Source: Chrysaora quinquecirrha (lineage: Eukaryota > Cnidaria > Scyphozoa > Semaeostomeae > Pelagiidae). From it: DNA of 64,000 nt. The stretch covers positions 8,992,846 to 9,056,845 of the forward strand of contig JACTAT010000032.1 in the NCBI GenBank assembly GCA_014526335.1, given 5' to 3'. The notes beneath the pieces are model-generated. The model was not told the origin of the DNA, searched no databases, and saw nothing but the letters and a program-made list of their open reading frames with translations. Below, piece after piece: positions 50,230-62,240 of the stretch (position 1 is its first letter; every line of letters begins with the position of its first letter). The position numbers and the translations under genes are program-made.

Positions 50230-51129
50230 GTAAATGGAGTTGATCTCAGAAATGCTACCCACGATCAAGCAGTGCAAGCGTTCAAGAACTCACATGGCCC
50301 CGTTCGCATGTTAGTCCGACGACAAGTTAAAGTTGATTCGAAAAAGCAAACCACGTGGACGCAAACAGAAGATGATTTGCCGATTCAAAGAATGGTGGAT
50401 TCTTTCCTAGAGACAAACAATAACGTGTCGTCATCAGACTCTGTTCCTCCGAAATCATGTGACCACATAGACTCTGCTTTGCCGTCTGGAAGCGAGGCCG
50501 ATGACAGCCTCGTTTTGGTTAACGAGAATGGTACTCGTTTAAAAGATGTCTATGATTCTGCTTATGATACATTGTTGACGCAGAAATCGTCGCGCAGTAG
50601 TCGAGAATACAGCCTCGATGAATCTATATCGCAAATTGGAATGCCTCTTGATGAAAACGAGGATGTTTCATCTGAATGCTCTGAAGATATCAGAACTCTG
50701 ACACCTGGGACCGACAGAAATGGATACGGCAGCTCATCGTCAAATCGCATCAATTCACCAGCTGGCAGAAACTCGACATTACGTCGAGGCTCACTCAGCA
50801 CTGACGACAGTCTCAGTCCTGTTCATGAAGTCAAAATGAGGCAGAAAAATAATGGCGACACAGGCAGGAGCTCAACAATACGTCGAGGCTCACTGAGCAC
50901 TGATGACAGTCTCAGTCCTGTTCATGAAGTCAAAATGAGGCAGAAAAATAATGGCGACACCAGTAGTCCAAGGAAAGTAATTCGAAGAAGCACGTATTAT
51001 TTAGTTGAAGAATCGCTGGATGAGATTTCAAATAATGTTGAGATTAATGGTGAAAGAAAGCAATCTGTTGGACAAGAAAGTGTCATCACTGCGTCGTCTA
51101 ATGACATCGAGTATGAATATGAATACGAG
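50230..51129 (+). CDS. PDZRN3: Exon 4: end of PDZ1 and long Ser-rich linker
   Basis: Exactly 300 codons, phase 0 at both ends (acceptor cttctttcag, donor gttagt). The first 35 or so finish PDZ1: VNGVDLRNATHDQAVQAFK, then GPVRMLVRRQ, including the helix His (ATHDQAV) that marks a class I-type PDZ pocket. TTWTQTEDDLPIQRMV follows and matches the conserved TGTQTD segment of PDZRN3. The remaining ~250 residues are hydrophilic, rich in Ser, Asp, Glu and Asn, with no predicted fold. They contain a 33-residue tandem duplication (50764-50961) carrying RRGSLS, and another basic site, IRRST. The exon ends in alternating Glu and Tyr (EYEYEYE) before PDZ2. The linker is about three times longer than in vertebrate PDZRN3 as I recall it. 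Confidence 0.93.
50764..50961 (+). repeat. In-frame 99-bp (33-residue) tandem duplication in exon 4
   Basis: Copy 1 is 50764-50862 and copy 2 is 50863-50961. Each encodes GR-S-ST-(L/I)-RRGSLSTDDSLSPVHEV and then KMRQKNNGDT. DNA differences cluster in the first half and are few. The frame is kept, so each copy adds one RRxS basophilic-kinase consensus and one SP site to the linker. Confidence 0.95.
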
Positions 51130-51193
51130 GTTAGTCCAGCGTTTATTTCCCATAATGCTTTGCGATCTGTGAGACGACATGTTTCTTTGACTA

Positions 51194-51491
51194 TACACCT
51201 TTTCAACATATAGAGCATCGTTTTCGAAATTTAAGAAAATTTCGACCTTAGATGACGTGAATTTAAGCTAAGGCAAATTTTCTAAATTTTAGGCCATACA
51301 ATGTTGATTTCGTAGCGACGAATTTGAAAATTTCTCAAGGATTCGACCGTTAAAATCGACATCGTTAGGACTAGAAGAGTAAAAATATGCCTTAGCACTA
51401 AAATGAAGGTGCTGAATTTGAACCTGAAGTCAAAATATTTCTGTGACGTAATTTTCATTTGTTAAACGAGGCCCTTAGTTGAAAAGGTGTA
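51194..51491. mobile_element. 298-bp MITE with TACACCTTTTCAAC ends
   Basis: TACACCTTTTCAAC at 51194 is matched perfectly by its complement ending at 51491. TA at both tips could be a target duplication of the Tc1/mariner type. The interior has palindromic 'tttcgaaattt' and scattered 'ttcgacc' motifs and no coding frame. It sits only 64 bp after the exon 4 splice donor. Confidence 0.65.
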
Positions 51492-54400
51492 TTGATTCGA
51501 TTCGTTTACCCAGATAAACCAAAACGTTGCAAAAGGACTTAAGCCCTTAAGAGTAGCGGACACAAAGAAAATAAATTAAGACTCTTTTGCCCTACAACCT
51601 GTGGAGAACAGAGGGATAAGATACTTGAACCACAACTAACATTACAGATAATTTCATAATTCGAATCAATCATAATGATATTCAACTTGAAACTTCTAGG
51701 AGCTGTCCAAATCTTTCTGTCTAATCCATTGCTCAACCAAGATTTGATATCTTAGTTAGAGATACATCTTGTCCCTCGAGGCCCTTCTCTTTGGCATGAT
51801 ATCAAGATATATAGGAATATTGTATTTCTCTTGGGTTTAACCTCTATTTCGTGGCTCATAAATTTCATTTATCTATCGTTCCTGGGTATTCATAAGTTCG
51901 CTTCTGATTCGAAAACTTCTCGCAACACTACGTACTCAGTTGTCAGGAAAGCATTTGAGATTGTGTTAGGGCTTGCATGAGGGCTTGATTTAGTTTGTCG
52001 CTCCCCTGATTAAGGCGAGGAGTAATTTTAGAAATGGAGGTAAACTTAGTAAGTTAGGGGGGGATTGACGATAAAATGCTATTCTATCAGTGGTGGTCTA
52101 CTTTAACGGGAGTGAGGAAGGACCTACTGTGTTTTTTTGAGAGTTGTATCTGTTATAAGTGGGTGGTAAAGGGGGGGTCAGGATCACGAATCTCGGGGAC
52201 AACAATGAATGCCATTCAATTCAACCACGAAGCCATTCAGTCAATCACGTTTTCCGAAGATTTTTTGCCACCCTCTTTCACGTTTTCTGATGAAAAAATC
52301 TGGTCAATCGTGTCTCCCAAAATACCCTTTTCCACCCTCTTATACGAAACAACAATAACTTCCCAATAACTTGCCATTTTTGTCTCCATTTCGAACTTTA
52401 TAAGTTTCAAACTACAATTTTTCGGAGTACACATACTTGTTTTCCTGCAAGCAATAGCACACATATTCCGTATATCATTTTCTGGATTTGGCCTAAAATT
52501 TAACTACAGGAATCTTTTTACTTTTCACAAAGGTTTTTTACTTTTTGTCTGGTATGCCTGAGATGATATTTATGGCAAAATCCAGGAGATTAAATAGCAC
52601 GAGAATAAAACCGATATAAAATCCCTGGAATTAAAATAATAGGTGTCGAAAATCCTTTTTTCTTTTCTCCAATTGAAATGTAACTAAATAGGCTCTCGCT
52701 GGAATTCAGCCAGACCCTCCAAAAGATATTTTCGCAGTAGGTTAAGATTTCGAGGGCATCTAAAGAAGTAGTCTGTTGGACATTCCAGTCCATAACATCG
52801 GCAATCGTGACAGATGGAATGGCCTAACTCTCTGATGCATCCTTAGATCCGGCTTCCCCTAGCGTTTGAGACTTTTAAGGCTAGTGTTTGAGACTACGGC
52901 TATGAGGGACAAGTTGGGCTAACGATAAGGGGGGGGGGGGCTTGCAGTTTAGCTATGTGAGAGAGTCATGAATTCTTTTGAGGCTTTCGATACATGAAGA
53001 GCTTTTTCTAGTCTTGACGTTGCGGTAAATTATGAAGGAAGGGGATTTGTCGATGAGAGTCATTTATACGAGCAACTCAGAGCTTTACGGCCTGTCTTTT
53101 ACCTAGGGTCATTAGTAACTTGAAGCAAAGTTCCAAAACGAAACCGCTTCTAGCTGAGAATTCTCTAAGTGGCTCCATTAATATCAAGTTTTAGCCTATT
53201 TGGGAAAGTATGGGAATGAGCCTGAAGGGCTTGAAGTTAGCTGCTTAAGGCTTCTTGTGAACGAGGCTCGGCTTCATGCAAATGAGTGCATGAAGAAACG
53301 TAGCGTTTCTAGTTGAAAGCACACTCGAACTCAAGGTCAATAATTTTGCAAACACAAATAAAGTCTAGACCGTCGGTTTCCTTTGCAAGATGAACTCTAA
53401 ATGTGGCTAATGCAGTTGAATTGGAAATAATCTTCGGAAACAACTTAATAGCAAATTTTCTTCTTGAAGTGTTTTAAGTGACTTTGTTTTAAGATATTTG
53501 CATAGCAATCATCCATAATGAAGACCTAAAATGTCTTATATCGAAAGGTCAAGAACTGCGAAGGAGCGTGACGACACGGTATCGTAATAAGCCGAGCTGT
53601 GTTTGATAGGAGCGACCGGAATGAATGAGAAATTTAACCAACCAAACGGCAGTTGGAAATACTCCTCTCTTACTGGACAGTCGAAAGCTGGGTCTTATTG
53701 GATGGGTGAGGCTAAGATTTCGTGAAGCTTGTTCTCTATTTACACAAAACAAACTAACCGAGCTTACGATAAACGAGGCCAGTTGCCCAGGCCTCGGGCT
53801 GATGAAGACGCACATCGAGCATTGTTGACGATTCTCCGTGCACACTAACTAATGTACAGACCTAAGGCTCGACCGGGTTGTCTTTAGAGTCAAAAATGGG
53901 CCTAGCCCTGACTAAGTGAATTAGCGTTTATGCTTTTCTTTTTCATTCAGCCACATGTTTTCCGCCATCTTGCACTGATAGGCTTGTTAACTATACGATA
54001 ACTTTCTTACAATGAAAGAGATAGCCGAAATAATAATATGAGGAATACTAATTAACAAAACTTTAATAAAGTATTGTCGCAAGTGATTTCCACATTATCT
54101 GTGGCACGTGAAAATGGCTAATAACAGGATCAAAATGGCAGATTCCAAGATTCGTGGATGGATTAGTATTGAAATTCGATTTTGATGTTCTTAATAGCAT
54201 TAGGCGTTATGATTGGCTTAGGCATCTGCATGTTCCATTAAATGATTTGATCGAAATTAATGATGATTCTGGGTGAAGCAGAACGGATCCTTATGACAGA
54301 CAGCTTGGATGTTTGATTCGTATACCAGCATAGCGAGCGAGTGTTTTGAATCTTTGGGTTTTCGGAAACCTATCACGAAATTCAAGTGTCTTAATATCTC

Positions 54401-54727
54401 AATTTGCACACTTGATACAATACATGGGGTCTGGCTATTGCTCAACTTTTGTTCTCACGATTCCCATATTGCCTAGAAGGCTTCATGCTTCAATTTCTCA
54501 ATAATCATTGTCCACTCCCATTTCGCTTCAAATTATCATTCATTACAAGTTGTGGAACTGGTTGTTATTGCCGTTGTTGCTTACGTTTTACAATTGTTGT
54601 TGCGTGCTGTTGCAAAGAGTTTTACTCATGCAGCCATTTATCAACTCTATGCTTCATTGCCAAATAGAAACGCCTGTTCAAGGACATAGGCTTTTTGAAT
54701 GTATAGTCGATATTGCTACAAAGGAAC

Positions 54728-54794
54728 CTATTGTTGTTGTTGTTGCTGCTGCTGCTGTTTTTGTTGTTACTGTTGTTGTTGTCGTTGTCGACCG
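54728..54794. repeat. (GTT)n/(GCT)n microsatellite
   Basis: Imperfect gtt, gct and gtc triplets. The poly-Leu or poly-Asn readings of this stretch are artefacts of the repeat. A fragment near 54961 ('gacttatgtaatgagtctag') links it to the dispersed element also seen at 41734 and 44835. Confidence 0.9.
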
Positions 54795-55473
54795 AAAATG
54801 ACGGCATCGGCTTGACTCATTCCACGAGTCGTAGTTTTCGCTCCTTAGGCCAATCTAATTTCGATATTTCGCTCAGAACTACTCTGAGCCTTAGGCCATC
54901 CAATTCAATTTTTGAAGTAAATAGTTGTTGCTATTGCTTAAGACTGGCGTAGCTGTTTACGAAGAGTGGGACTTATGTAATGAGTCTAGGCTTAGGCCAG
55001 ACAGTTTTAATTCCATTAAAGGCCAAGGCCTGGGGCCTTTACTAGAATTGTTAAACTCTTAGGGGATGTATATTCGAGAGGCGCATTGAACAGAAGGGGA
55101 ATTTAGATCTTCGTAATACGGTAATTTGAGGGTTATTAAGAGCCTGTGTTAAACTAAGGTTATAATTTAGCCAGAGTGGTGAGCAGGGGAAATTAACTCG
55201 GTGAAAAAAAAATTCTGTCGAGATTCCTCTTCTGCAAATCAATGAAAATGTCTCGTTACGTTAATGAAAATCTGAATATCAAGTAATATTAGCCAAGGGT
55301 TATCACTCTCTTATAATAACGAATTTCAAAGTGAAACCAGCAATTAATAAGCTTACTATCAAATCTTTTTGAGATAACTACAATATTTCGACCACAGATT
55401 GACGATATTCTAAGTTTTTTGACGCCTTTGAAATTAATATTGTCTCATGAGTTTATCTGGTTTTTTACTGCAG

Positions 55474-55563
55474 CATGTGAGCCTTCGAAAGGAAAATGGA
55501 AAATTCGGGATCCAGTTATGCTGTGGCGGCGAGGATGATGCTGTTGGTGTGTACATAACGAAG
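55474..55563 (+). CDS. PDZRN3: Exon 5: start of PDZ2
   Basis: Thirty codons in phase 0 read HVSLRKENGKFGIQLCC, then GGEDDAVGVYITK. This is the first half of PDZ2, with the carboxylate-binding loop as KFGI, a variant of GLGF as is usual for the second PDZ of this family (KLGL in vertebrate PDZRN3). The acidic insert EDD before AVGVYI matches the DDEDDIGIYI segment of the vertebrate protein. The acceptor is ttactgcag ending at 55473 and the donor gtaagg at 55564. Two adjacent Cys (LCC) are noticeable but not known to be functional. Confidence 0.92.
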
Positions 55564-57386
55564 GTAAGGAAAACAATTATTCCATTGTACAGTTCTCAAT
55601 AATGCTTAAGCCTTGATCCCTGTTTTTCTTAAATTTCCTTCCTGGAAGCTCTGCCTGTCTTGCTAGCGGATATATGCACTTCTGTAGGCTTACGGGCTTA
55701 TTGTCCGTACAGAAAGGGTCAGTAACTTCGAAGTGACCTTTCTATTGTCCACAAGAGCCGGGACTTCGCCTTTCCACTCTACACAATTCCAAAATTCACG
55801 CGTGATTACAAAGTTTTCCTTAAATCAATCTCTTGACCTCAGTTTGGATTGTTTGCTGCCTTGACTTGAAATTTTCGTCCGGATATCTGTACATTATGTC
55901 CATAATTTGTTTGCGAGGTGTGTTGTGTCGCTATTTGGTTAAGCTTATAGGACTATGGATACATTTGTTAATCGAAAATTCTGTAAGAAATTCCGTAAGC
56001 ACTTAGGACCTTAGGAGATTCGGTGTGTGAAAGCGAGTGTTTGCCCAATAGCTATTTGTTTTGCTTGAAATTTATTACAGTAGCCAAAACCGAGTTCTGT
56101 TTACCAGTATCAGCATTTTGGCATAAATGAAAATTCAAACTTTTTATGTAAGAAGCCGATTTGGAAACAAATATAATTGCTTCTTCTACGGTCTGCATGC
56201 TTTGCTCCTTTCACCTCTGCACTTGTTCTTTCATTAGGCCGAGTCGATAAATTGTTGCTTTTAAGGTGGTAGCTACGGAATTGCTGGTTTGCCCTGAGGA
56301 ACCAAATTTTCGTTCTTGTAATTATAGTCCTCGTGATTTGCATAATATAGTTCTAGGTTTATCTTTCATTTCGATTATATGACCATTTGAAACTACCCCA
56401 AGGGAAAGCATTTTAATGGAGAGATAAGTGATATTCAGCCTGTCACACTGCCTGTTCTGGTGGAGCGGAGATATCTCGGACATAAAGGCAAGCAACGGTT
56501 CTCGATATATGTAGACGGCACTGATCTCTAAAGTCTTTTTTAGAGAGCAGTGGTAGACGGGCTGTCGAGCTGAGCAAAAGTGTTGAGCACAAAGGGGCGT
56601 CATTTCATTCGGGAGTTCTTGAACTTTCTGCGCAAGAACTCGGTACTTTTCGATACATCTCGGTACTTGAGCTGTACTCAGAAATCGCGCCATGCACACG
56701 TCATCCAAAACTGCAAGGAAGGCGTTTTGCCGCTCAAAAGGGAATAATTTCCGCAGATTTTTATTGATGATAAATTTTGCGGTTTTAGCCAAATCACGCG
56801 ATCATTTACCCATATTCCTCTGACATGCTGATGATAGGCCTAGGCAATGGCATTTCTCGGCATTCTCTCCTCTCAATTGGTTATCCGGGCAGCCTGATGT
56901 CATTAGATGACACGTGACACATGCTATTTGGTTCGTTTAATCAGATTTCCACTCATTGACGTCATTTGCTTGTAAGCTTTAAGCATAACTGTCACGAAAT
57001 CCCACACTCTTTCAACGGCCGTAGCTTTCCTTCTGTTGCTTTCAACGCATACTAAAATTAATTCTGTTTACTGGTCATAAAGAAACTCATAAAAACACAG
57101 ATCAATTGATTGAGAAAAAGACAATTTAGGGCCTAGGGGCCAGTTACCTGAAGCGGGCTGACCCGCAGTACCGTCTAGAGAGGGGTCCAGCGGGGTCGGA
57201 GGTCCTGGGCCGGGGCTGTGAAGGGTCCCGTGGTAATCGAAATTTTCTAAGTTTTTTCTTATGAAACCTCCTAAAGGCCTGGTACGATTAAATTACCCCG
57301 GGGCCCGCTCTGCCTCTCGACGGCCGTACTGACCCATGAATTCAGGCTATGAGTAGCTCACTTGAATGGGGTGGCTTTTGCTCAAG

Positions 57387-57612
57387 GGATTGGGGCCTGA
57401 TGACGTCATCATTGTCAGTTTATCCTCCGAGTTAACATTGGAGTTGAAGATTTAGCCCTAGGGAAGACCAATCTAGGTTGATCTGCATTGCTGTGCTGAC
57501 CCTCAGCATTTTGCTTAGAGGATTGGGGCCCAATTACGTCATCATTGTCAGGGAAATTTAGGCCAAAGGGAAGAACAATCTAGGTTGATTGCAATGCATT
57601 GCTGGCCCTAAA
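57387..57612. repeat. Diverged ~133-bp tandem pair with CRE-like sites
   Basis: 'ggattggggcc' at 57387 recurs at 57520. Both copies go on to 'acgtcatcattgtcag' and then 'caatctaggttgat' and 'gcattgctg'. Copy 1 contains the full TGACGTCA at 57401-57408 within a 12-bp palindrome; copy 2 has TTACGTCA. CREB/ATF-type proteins bind TGACGTCA, but use of this intronic site is only a possibility. Confidence 0.7.
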
Positions 57613-58410
57613 CAAATCAAAGTTACCAATCTATTTACTGAAGCAAATTTGCTTCATAAGAACCTTTGATAAACCTTTGATAAGGAAATGGTGGACTTTT
57701 ATGTTGATTTGTTCAAGTTTACACACATCCTAAACAGTTTAGCGAGATGAAATGCGATTGGGTATTAATCGTCAATGTGATTAATTCAGTTAGTTGATAT
57801 TCGTGAAGGAAACAAATGATTTTCTTAATGTGATGCGATTACATTTTGACCATCTGGATGAAATGTTCTCATTCATTGCCGACTTCTGATTTATTATCTG
57901 TTTATTGTTTTGTTTATTTCCACCGGAATACCTCCAAATCAATTCATACCGGTTTATCCATTTAAGCTACAAGGGATATCCATCATTTTGCAATCCCCGG
58001 AAAACCTTCACGAAACTCGAGAGAGTGTGAATATTTCACGACCGCAAAAAGTTTGTGACTTAGGCCTTATTTTTCTAAAAAAAAAACCTGTCGTTTTCTC
58101 TATATTGCCAACGATTTGTTTCGAATCATGGGTCCTTTAAAGAGATGGTAGAACAATGTGGGGGCTGAAACACTACTAAATCTCTAATTTGACTCGCAGT
58201 AACCACTGCCCCTCGCTGCCCCCTCTCTGCGTTAATGTCCTTTACCCTGCACCCCATTATTTCCAACTCTTTGCTTCAATCACCTTTGGCAGTTGTAGCC
58301 TCTTTCCTGAGTAGAAATATTTGAATTTCTCTCTAAAAATTAGTTAGTAAGAGGATTTTAAAATCGCCCTAGTCTTTGGGCTTTTCGTTATTTTTATATT
58401 TACAGCATTC

Positions 58411-58543
58411 CGAGGGGCAATTCACTCCTCAGAAAGGTGTACGAGATTTTCATGAAAGCAAAAGGATTTCCAAGGGATTTCTGTGAAAACAATAGGTTTT
58501 CTAGCAAAGGTGTACGAGATTTCAAGGAGTGAATCGCCCCTCG
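58411..58543. mobile_element. 133-bp hAT-type MITE with perfect 8-bp target duplication
   Basis: CGAGGGGCAATTCACTCCT at the left is matched by the complement at the right with one mismatch. CAGCATTC lies directly outside both ends (58403-58410 and 58544-58551), a perfect 8-bp duplication as made by hAT transposases. Internally, 'ggtgtacgagattt' occurs twice. No coding frame; one solo end occurs at 34400. Confidence 0.88.
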
Positions 58544-59049
58544 CAGCATTCGATCTGGATTATCATGACCAGCTAATAATTTTATGCTCACGTAGAGAAC
58601 CTTAATCTTCTCATCACAGATCTCTCCTCCAAATATTATCACAAAATAAATTTCTCCAACCCAAGCTTACAAAATGTCAGAAGATTACTGGACCTTTTCA
58701 CAGCCAGAAAATTTTTATTTGATTTATTATTCAGAACTTGATTGATTGTGTCTTTAATGATGTCAAAATGAAATCGTTTCTATAACCTGCCGCATGATTT
58801 AATACCTTTTCATTTGGACCTTTCTTGTGATACTTGGGTGTTTAAAAACCTTTGCACTTTCGTGAACTTCAGATCTCAGCATATTCCTTGGGGTACCTCC
58901 ATACTACCCGCTGGGTTCCATTTTCTAACTGCGAGAAATTGTCAGTTCTCTACCGTAAACAAATGCTGAATGCACTCTTTGTACTCTTTAGACACTTATA
59001 AAATGCTGTTACTGCGAAGATACCGTTCACTGTTGGGGCTTCAATGTTC

Positions 59050-59307
59050 AAAAACTTTCTTCAACCTTGAAAGCAGCTGAACTTTGGTCAAGCCCTCAAG
59101 AGTTGCTTAACATATCTAGTATTTCCGTCCTCACAGAATGACTGATACACCCCCTAAAACCTCATATTTTGGCTCTTTTTTCGCTTTCCAACGTAGTTGA
59201 CCAGTTTGCAAGGATTTACAGTATAAAGAAAGCTATTTCACCAAAAATTGTAACCAAATCTCAGCCCTAGTTGCTTATTGACTAGTTGCTTATTAAAAAA
59301 AAGTGTA
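59050..59307. mobile_element. Family A element, reverse orientation
   Basis: Read on the minus strand from 59307 it starts TACACTTTTTTTTAATAAGC and has TAAGCAAC twice, 15 bp apart (59285-59292 and 59270-59277). At the other end 'caagccctcaagagttgctta' corresponds to the right part of the copy at 24732. The far TIR is degraded. Confidence 0.6.
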
Positions 59308-59939
59308 TTCGAAATCAAACTTGGAAATTTCCAAAGATGTATTCCTTGCTTGTGCGGTTTATACCCGATACTAACCTTAAAAAGTTCCTCAATCCTCGTT
59401 TTTTTTTATTTTAACACAATACCCTTTCAGCAATATAAGAAAAAAAAGGTTATGCTACTAACATACAATTTTCAATAAGAAAAATAAAAAAGCTGCTCTT
59501 CCAAGGGGTCGTGTTTGGGTCATTACCTCAAAAATTCCTTCAGGTTTCGTTTGAAGGAAAATAGTGAGGCAGAATCTTTTATTTCTTTTGGGATCTCATT
59601 CCAAGTAGTTGCTCCCTGGTATTTAAAGGATTTCTTACAATGCCTTTAATGCCTTTGCTATTATTAGACTGTTATTAACTACCTTACTACCCCTGGTTCC
59701 AGTGCAATATTCTTTATTCTTAATTGCAATGTTTTATTATTCCTTGTTCTACTCATTTCTTTGTCGGTTTCTTTTATATTCTTATAGTTACTTTTCTTCA
59801 CACACGCTTATAACTGCAATTAGTTCCAATTTTAGACACAAAACATCACACAGTTATAATATTTTTATACTGCAATACAATTCTAATTAAAGCGTACCTA
59901 ATCGCAGTTTATATTAATCATGTTTCAATTGCATTTCAG

Positions 59940-60002
59940 ATTGAAACTGGTTCTGTGGTAGAAATTAGTGGGCAAATAATGGTTGGCGATCAGCTAATAC
60001 AG
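59940..60002 (+). CDS. PDZRN3: Exon 6: middle of PDZ2
   Basis: A 21-codon exon in phase 0 reads IETGSVVEISGQIMVGDQLIQ. It supplies the central strands and turn of PDZ2, equivalent to [21 protein letters not shown] in vertebrate PDZRN3. The GQIMVGDQLIQ motif leading to the next exon's INN is the typical PDZ 'GD.I..ING' segment. The acceptor is gcatttcag ending at 59939 and the donor gtaaac at 60003. It is very short and is recognised only because exons 5 and 7 flank it in the same phase. Confidence 0.9.
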
Positions 60003-61859
60003 GTAAACCATATTTTGAATTATAAATATCACAGGTAGACCAAGGCCTAAATTTGCTGAAATGTGGGTTTGTTGTGTACGAATAACATAGGGGCAGTGAC
60101 CCTATCACTTCTTTTTATTTCTACCCTGGATTGTGTCGCTTTCTCGAAAATTCTAAGCTGTGCTCCTTCCAACTAGAACACGTTACCCTTCTTCGCGATA
60201 ACAGCAGCAAAATATTAAGCAGCAACAGCAACCATTTTTAGTGATTAATTGAGTTGAATTTTCCAAAGTTCTAAGTAGTTCAAAGTGACCAAGTAGACAC
60301 GAGTCTCTATTTTACGCTCCCCTTCTTTCGATTTGTCACTCCGACAGAACGATTATAATAAACAACAAAATCAACATTGACCGAAGTAATGGGACTAATT
60401 TAGTGAGTTTAGTGACCAAGCAGATTGGTCTGGGGAACTGGATTCTAACAACCCTTCCTCTTATGACAAGCAAATCTACTATTCTCTTAACCCTGTGTCA
60501 CTGGCTGCAGTGACAAGACCTTCGGCTAGGCCTAGCCTAGATTTTTCTGCAAAGGATATTTAAGATGAGTATCACTTTAATTTTATTTAAATGCTGCAAT
60601 GTTTCCATCCTCTGTTGTGTCCATGCTGTTGGAAAACTAAGTAAAATTAGGCTCCCTACTTCGACGTTATCTTTGCTCAGTAGCTGGTCACTTATCACTT
60701 CTCTTTCGTTTCTCATATCTTATCGAAATTAAACTTTGCATGCTTAGGCTTGACAATCTGATTGCAAAAGGGCATGGTTTCTTTGCTATAACTGGGAATT
60801 TGGCTGAATTTTCTAGAATAAATATGATTGATATGAAACTTTTCCCTACTGTGCTATCAATATTGATTGTGCTATCAAAATCAGATTGGTTTGGTTCTCT
60901 GTATGTGCTCGAAATGGTAATGATGATTATGGTAACTCATTTGTGTGATGAGGCAACGCCCCGTGTTTCTTGTTAAGAAAAACCGCCTCCTTCTTGATTC
61001 AATTACCAACGCCCTTTTTTCTTCTTATCCTAGGCCTTCCTCCAAATCAACAAAGAGGGATTTCCTAATTCTCCCCATGATTCACTAGTTTTGCAATAGA
61101 CAGTTCATTTACTGAGCTTAATTTCGTGCTCAAAAGTACTCCAGTCGACAGGATGATTGCAGAACGAAATCAGAAATATGCTATTCATAAGGCTTGGAGC
61201 TTTCTGAAGCCTGCTTCACATAGTGCGCCAGCAACGTCTAAAATCCTCTGGGAGAACTCGTCTCAGCTGCTCTAATCTTCTTCGTCAAAAACTTGTTGTT
61301 TTCCAGTTCTGACGTGGATTATTCTGAAAGAATTGCAGTATTGCAGCGTTGTTCTGCATTTTTTTCGACTAAACTTAAAGTTATGGTTAGGCCTAACTCA
61401 GCGCGGAAAGACTTTTCATTCATTGGTGGCAGTTAGATTTGTAATCTCAAAGCATATTCTTAGTAGGCTAAAGAGTAAAGAGTAACACCTTTCCTTTATG
61501 GATATTCTGGTCTTTTCTTAGACTTGTTACACAAGTCCCTCACTTTCGCTCTGTGCTTTCGCTCACGTTTAATTGAATTGAGCTGAATTGTTGTTGTTGT
61601 TCGCTTTAGCTGTTATAGTTTGAGTGTCCAGTAATTCATTTCAATAGCGATAACTACCCCCTGATTTACGCAGTCTAGTGTTTAGTGTTGATAGGCTTTC
61701 TGAAGCCCATGTTTGAATAGCCTCGTTTAACCGCTCGCAAAATGACTCGTACCCCATAAAAACTCTTACTCTGGCTCTTTCTTTATTTCTTGCTTTTCAT
61801 TGTAATTGAAGAGTTTGCAATTATGTACACTGTATAGAGCTATCTCTACCAAAAAGATA

Positions 61860-61910
61860 ACAAAATCTCAGCCCTAATTGCTCATTGAATAGTTGCTTTT
61901 GTATCCAAAT
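61860..61910. mobile_element. Family A end fragment, reverse orientation
   Basis: 'ctcagccctaattgctcatt' followed by 'agttgctttt' matches the left end of the 24732 element in reverse. The two octamers are degraded (complements of TAAGCAAC) but still 15 bp apart. The remainder of the element was not found. Confidence 0.5.
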
Positions 61911-62240
61911 GTATAGCGTAATGAAGCAAAACAATGCGATATTGTGTCGTTTCTGGGAACTGACCAAGCACAGGGCGACCTTGTGCGATATCAGTTTTTC
62001 AACCCAGGGTGCCATGGGAGAAACGGTGGATTGTAACAGCTTGAGTTGTTATCTTTTTTAATCTAATCTTCTGAGTGGTCGAATTTCAAAACAAGAAAAT
62101 TAGTTATCTAGTTGAGTGGACGTAGACAGAGACTTAACGGAGATTGGAAAATGGTTAAATTTAAGGATCTATTTCGAAAGGTAGGGAATTGAAGTTAGTA
62201 AACGTTGCATGCAGCCTGGTTTAGTCTGATCAAAAGTACC

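Larger units (their letters stand above)
51130..55473 (+). other. Intron 4
   Basis: 4344 bp, donor gttagt, acceptor ttttttactgcag. It carries a MITE just after the donor (51194-51491), a run of G at about 52929-52940 and GTT microsatellites near 54570-54794. Open frames of 60-104 codons here are unrecognised. Confidence 0.85.
55564..59939 (+). other. Intron 5
   Basis: 4376 bp, donor gtaagg, acceptor tgcatttcag. It includes a diverged tandem pair with CRE-like palindromes (57387-57612), a hAT-type MITE (58411-58543) and a reversed family A element (59050-59307). A 156-codon minus-strand frame at 56322-56792 is the longest non-exon frame in the region but is unrecognised. Confidence 0.85.

Noticed and set aside
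50562..51218. Minus-strand frames opposite exon 4
   Set aside because: Shadows of the coding strand, which has clear PDZRN3 similarity.
54713..54801. Leu-rich membrane-like segment
   Set aside because: Produced by the GTT microsatellite.
56322..56792. 156-codon minus-strand frame in intron 5
   Set aside because: The longest non-exon frame, but no motif is recognised and no splice sites support it. It could be a remnant of a repeat. A protein search would decide.
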